The notes under the pieces were generated by a model. That model was not told the DNA's origin. It did no database searches and saw only the letters and a program-made list of their open reading frames with translations. A program made the position numbers and the translations under genes. This document shows, one piece after another, positions 27,537-35,331 of a stretch of DNA of 64,000 nt. The stretch is from NCBI RefSeq assembly GCF_000767465.1, contig NZ_CP009292.1:186001-250000 (forward strand), written 5' to 3'. Each line of letters opens with the position of its first letter. Positions within the stretch are counted from its first letter, which is position 1. The stretch comes from Novosphingobium pentaromativorans US6-1 (lineage in GTDB: Bacteria > Pseudomonadota > Alphaproteobacteria > Sphingomonadales > Sphingomonadaceae).

Positions 27537-28775
27537 ATGCTGGTGGTATCGCAAGAGGAGATGATGCGCGAAAAGGTGGCGAGCAGGATCGTCGTCCTGT
27601 TGGTCGTGCTCCTTTTCGTGGGCAATGCCCTCAACTACGTCGACAGGCAGGTACTTGCCCTGCTCAAGCCGACGCTCGAAGCCGAATTCGGTTGGACAGA
27701 CACAGACTATGCCCACCTGGGTGCCACCTTCCAGATCGCGGCGGCGGCGGCCCTGTTGGGCGTGGGCTGGTTTGTCGACAGACTCGGCGTCCGCCTTGCC
27801 TACGGCATCGCCATCGCGGTCTGGAGCGCGGCAGGCATGGCCCATGCTCTTGCTGCGAGCGTCCAGCAGTTCGTCGCCGCACGCGTGGTTCTGGCCGTTG
27901 GCGAATCGGTCAGCACCCCGGCTGGGCTTAAGGCCGCGTCGATCTATCTGCCCGCAAGGCAGAGAAACGTCGCCATCGGCCTGATCAATACCGCGCCCAA
28001 CATTGGCGCCATCATCACGCCTTTGCTGATCCCGCCCTTTGCCATCGCCTTCGGCTGGAAGGCGGCCTTCATCGTGACCGGAAGTCTCGGCTTCATCTGG
28101 CTGGCATTCTGGTGGCCGACCATGCGCGGTATCAAGCCGCTCCATCACGTAGCCGAGCGCGCTCCCGTCAGGTGGGGGGAGATGCTGAGTGACCGCAGAA
28201 CCTGGGCAGTGGCCGGCGCCAAGGCCTTCACAGACTGTGTCTGGTGGTTCGTGCTGTTCTGGATGCCCGACTTCTTCAACCGGGCCTTCGGGATGGACCA
28301 GGCCGACCTCGGCTGGCCCATCGCGATCATCTTTCTACTTGCGGCACTTGGCGCGATCACGTCCGGTGGACTCTATCCGATCCTTCTTGGCCGCGGTTAT
28401 TCGGTCAATCGCGCCCGCAAGATGTCGATGCTGTTCTTTGCAGTGACCGTGCTGATCATGCTGTTCGCCCTGCAGACCGACAATCCCTGGCTCGCTGCCG
28501 TGTTCATCGGTTTCGGCCTGTTCGCGCACCAGGGATTTTCGACGAACATCTTTGGCATGGCTGCCGACATTGTGCCCTCGGCACGCATGGCAAGCGTCAT
28601 TGCCGTGGGCGCGGTGGCAGGCAACCTTTCAGGAACGGCGATGATCGAGTTCGCCGGCTGGTCGCTGGATAGCGGCCTGGGTTACGGGCCGATCTTCGCT
28701 ATCTGCAGCGTGGCGTACTTGTGCGCCCTGGCCTTCATTCATCTGATCGTGCCGGATCTCCAGTTGGAGGATTGA
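27537..28775 (+). CDS. MFS transporter of the anion:cation symporter (hexuronate-type) family
   Basis: A 412-residue, twelve-helix MFS protein. The first helix contains VGNALNYVDRQVLALLKPTL, followed by WTDTDYAHLGATFQIAAAAA and DRLGVRLAYGIAIAVW (motif A) and VGESVSTPAGLKAASIYLPA. This is typical of the ACS family (ExuT, GudP, tartrate transporters), which import anionic sugars and sugar acids with protons. Sulfoquinovose is an anionic sugar. The promoter dyad shared with the sulfoquinovosidase operon makes inner-membrane import of sulfoquinovose or its glycerol glycoside the best guess. ATG 27537 has GGGAG close by; ATG 27561/27564 are alternatives. Confidence 0.85.
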   Translation: MLVVSQEEMMREKVASRIVVLLVVLLFVGNALNYVDRQVLALLKPTLEAEFGWTDTDYAHLGATFQIAAAAALLGVGWFVDRLGVRLAYGIAIAVWSAAGMAHALAASVQQFVAARVVLAVGESVSTPAGLKAASIYLPARQRNVAIGLINTAPNIGAIITPLLIPPFAIAFGWKAAFIVTGSLGFIWLAFWWPTMRGIKPLHHVAERAPVRWGEMLSDRRTWAVAGAKAFTDCVWWFVLFWMPDFFNRAFGMDQADLGWPIAIIFLLAALGAITSGGLYPILLGRGYSVNRARKMSMLFFAVTVLIMLFALQTDNPWLAAVFIGFGLFAHQGFSTNIFGMAADIVPSARMASVIAVGAVAGNLSGTAMIEFAGWSLDSGLGYGPIFAICSVAYLCALAFIHLIVPDLQLED

Positions 28776-28793
28776 GCAGGCCAGCGCCCTGAA

Positions 28794-28813
28794 TCTCCCT
28801 TCTTCGGGGGAGA
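28794..28813. terminator. hairpin between convergent MFS and diguanylate cyclase genes
   Basis: TCTCCC and GGGAGA pair around an 8-base loop in the 39-base gap between two converging stop codons. It probably ends transcription in both directions; the stem is short. Confidence 0.45.
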
Positions 28814-28814
28814 G

Positions 28815-30608
28815 TCAGGCCGCGGCCCTCACGCCATTGCGGCCGAAGCGCTTCACTTCGTGCAGCGCGATATCCGCATTGTGGAAGACCCGGTCCGGCA
28901 AGTCAGCCGCGTGAAACTCGGCTATGCCGCAGCTGACTGTCGCCAGGATGTGTACGGAATCCTGGCTGAAGGCGGGCGCTTGCCTGACATGCTCGACCAT
29001 GCGCTGGCACGCGTTCTGCGCGGTCGCCACGTCGCAGTGCAGGAGAATGGCGAACTCGTCGCCGCCGATGCGTGCGACGATATCGTCCCCGCGCATGCTC
29101 GTCTTGATGCGCTGCGAGATTTCTCGCAGGACGATGTCGCCTACGCTGTGTCCATGCGATTCGTTGATGGCCCTCAGTGAATCGACATCGACGATCGCAA
29201 GAGAGACCGGGCCGGTTGCGCAGTTGGCAACAGCTTCCAGTTCCACGCGCAAGGCCTGACGATTGGGCAGTCCGGTAAGATCGTCCTTGAAGGCTTTCGA
29301 TGCGAGGGAAACGTCGCTGTCCTTGCGCACCGTCACATCGCGCAAGGTAATGACGGTTCCGCTGACTGCGCTGCCGGGCCGGAGCAGGCCTATGGATCCT
29401 TCAAGGACAAGCTCGGGCCGCATCATCGGCGTAAACTCGAAAGTGCTGGGTGGGGCGCAGTCGCCCCTGCTCGCTGCGCGCAGTTTCAGCGCGAGATCCT
29501 TGGCCTGGGGCGAAACGACGTCCATCGACCGGCCAATGACCTGATCAGGGTCAACCCCAAGATATTTCCTGAGCGAGCCCTGGGCCCACTTGCATATGCC
29601 GTCCCCGTCGAAGGCGAGGACTCCGCCCGGCGCATGAACCATCATCAGCCGCAGAGCTTCGTCGCGCTCGACCAGGCCTTGCGAGGCGGTCTTGCGCGCT
29701 GACACGATCGTAGCCACCGGCAGGGATGTGGCAAGCAGCATGACGAGGTAGAACTGGAAATAGAATTCCTGCGCTTCCTTGCCGTAAGGCATGATCGTGA
29801 TCGGGCCGATGCCGCGTACGGTCGCGGTGGCGCCGATGATGGCAATGACGATCACTCCGGCCATTACCGATGGGTTGCCGAGACGGAAGGCGAGGATCAG
29901 CAGCGACGATGTCAGCAGGAACAGCAATGGCATGTTGCCCTGCGTAAAGACGAAGAGCGCCAGCAGGGCGTGAGCTCCAAGCAGTCCCAGGGCTTCGATC
30001 TTCTCGGCCGGGCCGCGCGATCGAATGCTGTGCCAGTAGCTGCCGTCGAACAGGGCGGTGAGGAACGGCGTCAGGACGATGTAGCCGAGCGCATTGCTCA
30101 GGAACCAGCGCATGAAGGAGGGACCGAACGCTTCGCCATAATTGATCGCCGTGAGCAGCGTTCCTGCGCAGGCGCCCACGAGCGGCGCAATCAGGCCGCA
30201 GCATACGACGAAGCCCAGCACCGTGCGGGCGTTTCCAAGAAGCGCACCGCCCTTGCCGATTTTCAGCAACAACCGGCAAGCAAGCCAAGTCTGGCCCATG
30301 TTGATGGCGCCGTACAGAAGCAGCCCCGGCGTCCATTCACGCGTGAGCACATTCGCGATCAGGTTGCCGCACCAACCGGCGATCAGGATATAGGGCCAGT
30401 GACGAGCGGGATGCTTGAGGAGAAGCGCAAGAATGACCGCGTCTGCAGGCCACATGGTCGCATGGGCGTGAAGATCCGAAGTGACGTAGATCGTCGTCCA
30501 CGCGAGCAGGGCATAAGCAAGCGCAGCAACAAGAGCGCTGTCGACACAGCACTGCCAGTCCTTTTTTCCTTCACATAGATTTGCGACCATTGTCGCCGGA
30601 TCTAGCAA
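28815..30608 (-). CDS. MASE1-PAS-GGDEF diguanylate cyclase
   Basis: A 597-residue protein. Residues ~20-300 form eight or so membrane helices of the MASE1 sensor (VALVAALAYALLAW, MWPADAVILALLLKHPARHW, NALGYIVLTPFLTALF). A PAS domain spans ~320-425 and GGDEF ~435-590. The active site is RIGGDEF, with an I-site RxxD (RGDD) five residues before it, so an active, feedback-inhibited c-di-GMP synthase is expected. No EAL domain is present. It interrupts the sulfoquinovose-related genes, lying between the MFS importer and a TonB receptor. Whether it is part of that regulon is not shown by the sequence. Confidence 0.9.
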   Translation of the reverse strand: MLDPATMVANLCEGKKDWQCCVDSALVAALAYALLAWTTIYVTSDLHAHATMWPADAVILALLLKHPARHWPYILIAGWCGNLIANVLTREWTPGLLLYGAINMGQTWLACRLLLKIGKGGALLGNARTVLGFVVCCGLIAPLVGACAGTLLTAINYGEAFGPSFMRWFLSNALGYIVLTPFLTALFDGSYWHSIRSRGPAEKIEALGLLGAHALLALFVFTQGNMPLLFLLTSSLLILAFRLGNPSVMAGVIVIAIIGATATVRGIGPITIMPYGKEAQEFYFQFYLVMLLATSLPVATIVSARKTASQGLVERDEALRLMMVHAPGGVLAFDGDGICKWAQGSLRKYLGVDPDQVIGRSMDVVSPQAKDLALKLRAASRGDCAPPSTFEFTPMMRPELVLEGSIGLLRPGSAVSGTVITLRDVTVRKDSDVSLASKAFKDDLTGLPNRQALRVELEAVANCATGPVSLAIVDVDSLRAINESHGHSVGDIVLREISQRIKTSMRGDDIVARIGGDEFAILLHCDVATAQNACQRMVEHVRQAPAFSQDSVHILATVSCGIAEFHAADLPDRVFHNADIALHEVKRFGRNGVRAAA

Positions 30609-30741
30609 GATTCGTTAAAGGATTTTTTAGTGTCGGCTAAGTAGTCGGGCATTGCACTCAAGATGCTCATATAATGGAAGAAATATCCCATTGGACGCAT
30701 GACCTCAGGTGCCGGAGATGCGAACTTGAGCCCAAGGTTAC

Positions 30742-30772
30742 CGCCGGTCAGGCAATCCGTACCAGACCGGCG
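30742..30772 (-). terminator. possible terminator of the TonB receptor gene
   Basis: CGCCGGTC at 30742-30749 pairs with GACCGGCG at 30765-30772 just beyond the leftward stop at 30778. The loop is long (15 bases) and no clear T-run follows, so this is tentative. Confidence 0.35.
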
Positions 30773-30777
30773 CGCAT

Positions 30778-33204
30778 TCAGTAGTCGTAGCCCACCTTGA
30801 TTCCGAAGAACTGTGGCTTGGTGGGATAGGCCATTGCGTATTCGCCACAGAGCTGCGGCGCGCAGACCGTGTTGAGCGACAGAATGCCGTGGCTGGAGAA
30901 GGCATTCTGGATGAAGCCTTCCACGCGATACCGGTCCCAGTTCATCCCGATCGAGAAATCTGCGGTTGTGAAGCCTTTCGTCGGGCCCACTGCGGCAAAA
31001 TCGCTGTCGGTCAGGAAAGACCGAGTCCCGCCCTGGTGACTGACGGTCGCCTGAATGAATGCCGTCCCCGCACCGACGGGGGCTTCATACCGCGCAGTCG
31101 CGTTACCCTTGAACTTGGGCATGATCGGCAGGCGGGTGCCCGAAGGCGTGGATTCGCCGAGTGAGCAGTCTGGATTGTTGGTCGCGTCTAGATAGCAGAA
31201 GCCACGTGAAAGTTGTGCATCGACATAAGTGGCCCCGGTGGAGAGCGAAAGGCCGCCGAAGCGAACCGAGAGATCGCCCTCTATGCCGTAAATGCGCGCA
31301 TCGCCGGCATTGTAGGTGTTGGTGACGCCGTTTTGACCGAACGGGACCAGGCCGAACTGCAGGTTCTTCCATTTCTCGTAGAAGACCGCGCCATTGAACA
31401 CCGCAGGACCGAAGCGGGTTTTCCATCCGATCTCGTAATTGTCGAGGGTGTCGGACTTGAAAGGCCGGACTCCGGGCCTGCGGTTGTTGCCACCCGGGCG
31501 ATAACCGCGCGAAACCGTGCCGTAGAGCATGATGTCCGGCGTCGCCTGCCATTTGATGCCCCCCTTCCAGATGACACCGGACTCGTCGATCTTCTTGTCG
31601 ACGCTCTGGCAGGGCACATCGGGTATGTCGGTCGGGAAGCAGATCGACGGATCCACGCTGCTGCCGAAATTCAGGCCCGAGAAACCGAAGATCGTATTCT
31701 TGGCCATGAAGCCGCGAATGCCGCCAATGACCGTGACCGAGGGGACGATATCGTACTCCGCCTGGGCGAACATCGCATAATCGCGGTCCTTGCGGTTGAT
31801 GCGGGTGCGAAAGGCCGTGTCGGAATTGGGGAATGGCACAACCCAGTAGGGATCTACCGCCGTGCCCAGACCCTGGATATCGTAGTCGGCAAAGACCTTG
31901 TCGGTCTGGATCTGCAGGAACATTCCGGCCGTCAGCCGGAAGGGCTTGTCCGATGGTGAACTGACCCGCAGCTCCTGCGTGAACTTGGTGTACTTGTCCT
32001 TCAGGATGGCGTTCTGGGTCGGGTCGAGGAACTGTCCATCGGGCCCGATGAACTTGGTTGCATCGCTGAAATAGGTGACGCCGTCATACTCGTACGTGTA
32101 GCTATCGTAAGCCACACTGTAATAGGAATAATCGGGCCGATTATCGACGGTACGCTCGAAATAGCCGCCGACATAGGTGATGTCCCAGTCGGAAAGCTTC
32201 CCCTGGACAGTAAGCGCCGCCTGCCACCATTCGTCCTTGTTGTAGCCGGGCAGATAGGAGGTGACCGTCAGGTAAGGCTTGGCTGACACTGCCGGGCGGT
32301 TGGCGTTGGCCTGTACATCGCGAACCGGCCCCCACAGGAAACTGCCGTGGGCTACCTGGTGCTGGTACATGAAGGAAGGTGTAACCGTCCAGGAATCGTC
32401 GAGTTCGATACCGAGCGCAGCGCGGCCGCCGGCAGTTTCGACATCGTTGAAGTCATCCTCCACCAGCGCATCGTTGGTGACGGTGACACTGGTCGTCGGG
32501 TCATTGTCGTCCAGATAGAATGTGCGCGTACCGGGCTTGTTGTCGATGTAGCCGCCCTGTTTTTCGTAGAAGGCGCTGACACGCAGGGCCATCATGTCGT
32601 TGAGCGGCAGGTTGACGTAGCCTTCGACCGAGCCGCCGAAATCGCCTTTGCCCCATTTGTTGGCCTGGAGGTCGATCGAGCCGGACGTCTTGCCCGGATC
32701 GGGTTTGTTGGTAATGATCCGAAGCACGCCTGAAAGCGAGGAAGCCCCGAAAAGCGTGCCCTGCGGCCCGGCGAGAGCCTCGATCCGGGCAACGTCATAG
32801 ACATGGAAGTCTACCGTTCCCCCGATTGTCGTGACCGGAACGTCGTCAATATACATCGAGCTGGTCGGCAGGGGGCCGATATGCAGGCCGTCACCGCCCG
32901 AAGATACGCCGCGGAAGAAAATCTGCGACTGGCTAGGCCCGAACGACTGGAAACTCACGCTAGGCAGGATCTTCGCGTAATCGTCGAACGAGGCGACATT
33001 CGCGTTCTCCAGGCTTTCCGAACCCAGGACATTGATGCTCAGCGGAACTTTCTGGAGGCTTTCTTCCCTGCGCTGCGCCGTGACGATGATTTCACCGCTG
33101 TATTCATCGCCAGCCTGCTGGGCATGTGCGGCGACGGGCGCGATGAGAGAGGTCGTTGAAAGCAGAGTAAAGGCAAGCCGGCCCTTGCGGATTCCTCGAA
33201 GCAT
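30778..33204 (-). CDS. TonB-dependent outer-membrane receptor
   Basis: An 808-residue receptor. A signal peptide (LAFTLLSTTSLIAPVAAHAQ) is followed by the TonB box region GEIIVTAQRREESLQKVPLS. The plug domain spans ~50-170 (LPSVSFQSFGPSQSQIFFRG, RIEALAGPQGTLFGASSLSG) and a ~22-strand barrel ends in FFGIKVGYDY. The terminal residue is Tyr rather than Phe. The family imports siderophores, vitamins and, in sphingomonads, many glycans and organic substrates. ATG 33204 (MLRGIRKGRLAF) directly precedes the signal peptide. The TPR-sulfotransferase gene stands just upstream on the same strand. A role in sulfolipid headgroup uptake is possible but unproven. Confidence 0.93.
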   Translation of the reverse strand: MLRGIRKGRLAFTLLSTTSLIAPVAAHAQQAGDEYSGEIIVTAQRREESLQKVPLSINVLGSESLENANVASFDDYAKILPSVSFQSFGPSQSQIFFRGVSSGGDGLHIGPLPTSSMYIDDVPVTTIGGTVDFHVYDVARIEALAGPQGTLFGASSLSGVLRIITNKPDPGKTSGSIDLQANKWGKGDFGGSVEGYVNLPLNDMMALRVSAFYEKQGGYIDNKPGTRTFYLDDNDPTTSVTVTNDALVEDDFNDVETAGGRAALGIELDDSWTVTPSFMYQHQVAHGSFLWGPVRDVQANANRPAVSAKPYLTVTSYLPGYNKDEWWQAALTVQGKLSDWDITYVGGYFERTVDNRPDYSYYSVAYDSYTYEYDGVTYFSDATKFIGPDGQFLDPTQNAILKDKYTKFTQELRVSSPSDKPFRLTAGMFLQIQTDKVFADYDIQGLGTAVDPYWVVPFPNSDTAFRTRINRKDRDYAMFAQAEYDIVPSVTVIGGIRGFMAKNTIFGFSGLNFGSSVDPSICFPTDIPDVPCQSVDKKIDESGVIWKGGIKWQATPDIMLYGTVSRGYRPGGNNRRPGVRPFKSDTLDNYEIGWKTRFGPAVFNGAVFYEKWKNLQFGLVPFGQNGVTNTYNAGDARIYGIEGDLSVRFGGLSLSTGATYVDAQLSRGFCYLDATNNPDCSLGESTPSGTRLPIMPKFKGNATARYEAPVGAGTAFIQATVSHQGGTRSFLTDSDFAAVGPTKGFTTADFSIGMNWDRYRVEGFIQNAFSSHGILSLNTVCAPQLCGEYAMAYPTKPQFFGIKVGYDY

Positions 33205-33228
33205 GCGGAAACCCCCTGAGTTGTTGCG

Positions 33229-33244
33229 GCATGATTTGTCATGC
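33229..33244. promoter_or_regulatory. perfect inverted repeat upstream of the TonB receptor
   Basis: GCATGA and TCATGC flank TTTG, 25 bases before the receptor ATG. It could be an operator or a small 5' hairpin. Its half-site resembles that of the 37759 element, but the spacing differs, so the regulators need not be the same. Confidence 0.35.
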
Positions 33245-33341
33245 GCGACTATTCGCAAAGCGAATTTTTGCAGTGCGTTACCTCTTGTGTTGCTTTTTGA
33301 ACTTGGCGTGTCCCTCGCGCCACAGTTCCGACGCTATCTTT

Positions 33342-35096
33342 TCAGACCCGGTAGTCCTCGAGAATGGGGCCCAAGGCATCACGTAGCGGATGCAGGCCCG
33401 TCTCGACGGCACGCCACAAGCCGGCCCCGTCGCGATTGATGGGGCGGCGAACCTGCTCGGAACTTGCGGTGCGCACGGCACGGTCGTTTTCGAAAAAGCG
33501 CAGGCAGGCTTCTTCGAAGGGCAGATTCAGCGCGTCGAGCAGGCTGCGGGTCGCTTCCTCCGGGTCGTCCAGCAGGTCCTCGTGGATGACGCGTACGATA
33601 CGACCGGGCATTACGGCATCGAAATGACGCATCAACCGGACGTAATCGGCGTAGTAGTGGCCGATGTCTGCAAGGTCGTAAGAGAAGGCCTGGCCGCTGG
33701 CGTAGTGCTGACGAAAGTTCGAATAACCGCAGTCCAGCGGATGACGCCGGGCATCGACTATACGCGCATTGGGCAGGATGAGGTGGATCAGTCCGGCGTG
33801 GAGCCAGTTGTTCGGTGTCTTGTCGATGAACAGCGCCTTGCCTTCGCGGCGATGGATTTGCGTGCGCTCGAGATAGGTTTCGCCCAGTTCGCGCAGCCGG
33901 TCGGGGGTGAGCGCAGCAATGACTTGCGGATAGCTTCCCTCCTTCCCCAGCTGCGATACCAGAGAGAGAATGTCCGGCAGTTCCATCGTGCCTTCGACCA
34001 TGGAGTGGCTGGATAGGATCTGTTCGATCAGCGTTGAACCGGCGCGGGGCATGCCCAGGACGAATACCGGATCGGGTTGATGGCAACCCTGTCCTTCTCG
34101 CGCGGCGAGGAACGGGCTATCGAAAAGGGCTATGGTGCGATCCACCGCGCTCGAAGTGCGCTGGGCGCGATAGGGAAGCTGCTCGCGGCGCAGGGCATTG
34201 GCCTTCAGGTAATGTTCGAAGCCTTGTTCCGGCCGGCCGCCGTCCTCAAGCGCCTTGGCGAGAGCGAAATGGAGATGATAGCGATCCTCCGTGCTGGCTG
34301 AAGGCTCGGCAAGAGCACCCTGGATCGAGGGGATGTCAGCCTCTTCCAGGCGCACCGTCTTGAGATTGGCGATCGACCACCAGGCTTCGCCATAGGCCGG
34401 GCGCAGTTCCAGCGCGCGTCGATAGGCGGCCACAGCGTCGGCCTGACGACCCACGGTCTTGAGCGCGTGGCCATAGCTTGTCCAGATCCGCGGCTGACGT
34501 TCGCTGCCGGCGCGTGCCAGAACGCTTTCGTATAGGCTGATCGCTTCGGCGAATTCACCAAGCCGTGCAACCACGGCTGCACGCAGGACGCCGTTGCCCG
34601 GACCGTCATCGGTCAGGCGGTCCAGTTCGGCAAGGGCCTCGACTGTCTTGTTCTGGCGATAAAGGGCCATAGCCAGATTGGTGCGAGCAGCAACGAAGGC
34701 TGGGGCGAGCTCAAGCGCCCGGCGCAAAAGCCTTTCCGCATCCTGATAGCGGCCGATCCGACCGGCAACTTCAGCCAGCATCCGGATCGCGGCGACGTCG
34801 AACGGGTTTTCCCGCAGGCGGCCCCGGAGAAGAGGTTCGGCCTGCTCAAGCCTGTTGTGAACCATCGCATGGCCGGCCTGAATCAGGGCCGGGTCAAGCG
34901 TGGAGGCATCGATTGCAGCAAGCTCTTCGGCGCTGGCGCGCTCCTCACTGCCCAGGGCGCGCAAGGCGCGGGCGGCGAGGCGATGGGCTTCCGCGTCATC
35001 CGAATTTCGGGCCAGTAATTGCTCGCAGTTACGAAGAGCCGCGCGTGGATCCTCAGCCAATTCCCTGCGTATGGCGGAATAAGTCGCTGGCGTCAT
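33342..35096 (-). CDS. TPR repeat-containing sulfotransferase family protein
   Basis: A 584-residue protein. Residues ~1-270 are about six to seven tetratricopeptide repeats (e.g. AEPLLRGRLRENPFDVAAIR, AERLLRRALELAPAFVAART, AVAAYRRALELRPAYGEAWW). Residues ~320-580 form a sulfotransferase domain with the 5' PAPS loop PVFVLGMPRAGSTLIEQILS and the 3' element IVDARRHPLDCGYSNF. The family transfers sulfate from PAPS or is a PAPS-fold protein of unknown acceptor. It is common beside TonB receptors in sphingomonads. ATG 35096 is preferred; the extension to 35402 is not family-like. It lies between two TonB receptor genes on the same strand. Confidence 0.9.
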   Translation of the reverse strand: MTPATYSAIRRELAEDPRAALRNCEQLLARNSDDAEAHRLAARALRALGSEERASAEELAAIDASTLDPALIQAGHAMVHNRLEQAEPLLRGRLRENPFDVAAIRMLAEVAGRIGRYQDAERLLRRALELAPAFVAARTNLAMALYRQNKTVEALAELDRLTDDGPGNGVLRAAVVARLGEFAEAISLYESVLARAGSERQPRIWTSYGHALKTVGRQADAVAAYRRALELRPAYGEAWWSIANLKTVRLEEADIPSIQGALAEPSASTEDRYHLHFALAKALEDGGRPEQGFEHYLKANALRREQLPYRAQRTSSAVDRTIALFDSPFLAAREGQGCHQPDPVFVLGMPRAGSTLIEQILSSHSMVEGTMELPDILSLVSQLGKEGSYPQVIAALTPDRLRELGETYLERTQIHRREGKALFIDKTPNNWLHAGLIHLILPNARIVDARRHPLDCGYSNFRQHYASGQAFSYDLADIGHYYADYVRLMRHFDAVMPGRIVRVIHEDLLDDPEEATRSLLDALNLPFEEACLRFFENDRAVRTASSEQVRRPINRDGAGLWRAVETGLHPLRDALGPILEDYRV

Positions 35097-35280
35097 GCGC
35101 GGATCGACACCTCGTCGCGGTTGATTTCGGTTCCGGTCATACAGGACAAGATTTGCAACTGGCAATGACTTGCGCAAGTTCGATGACCTGCAAGCCCGGA
35201 AAGTCAGTCCCGAGTTGGCAAGATCGCATTCGGCTCGCGGCGCAGGATATCGCGAGGAAATCAGTCGGCGCAAAGAAAAT

Positions 35281-35306
35281 GCCCCCTCGCCGCTGCGCGA
35301 GGGGGC
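35281..35306 (-). terminator. intrinsic terminator of the sulfoquinovose-linked TonB receptor gene
   Basis: GCCCCCTCGC and GCGAGGGGGC form a 10-bp perfect stem with a 6-base loop. Read on the minus strand it is followed by ATTTTCTTTG, a T-rich tail. It lies 26 bases beyond the stop at 35332, so it separates this receptor from the TPR-sulfotransferase gene. Confidence 0.8.
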
Positions 35307-35331
35307 ACCGGGGGAGAACCGGCAGGTTGGG

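Noticed and set aside
33229..33244. Third copy of the sulfoquinovose operator upstream of the other TonB receptor
   Set aside because: The inverted repeat is perfect but shorter, with a different spacer, and shares only a half-site with the 21-bp element. It is kept as a separate low-confidence site.
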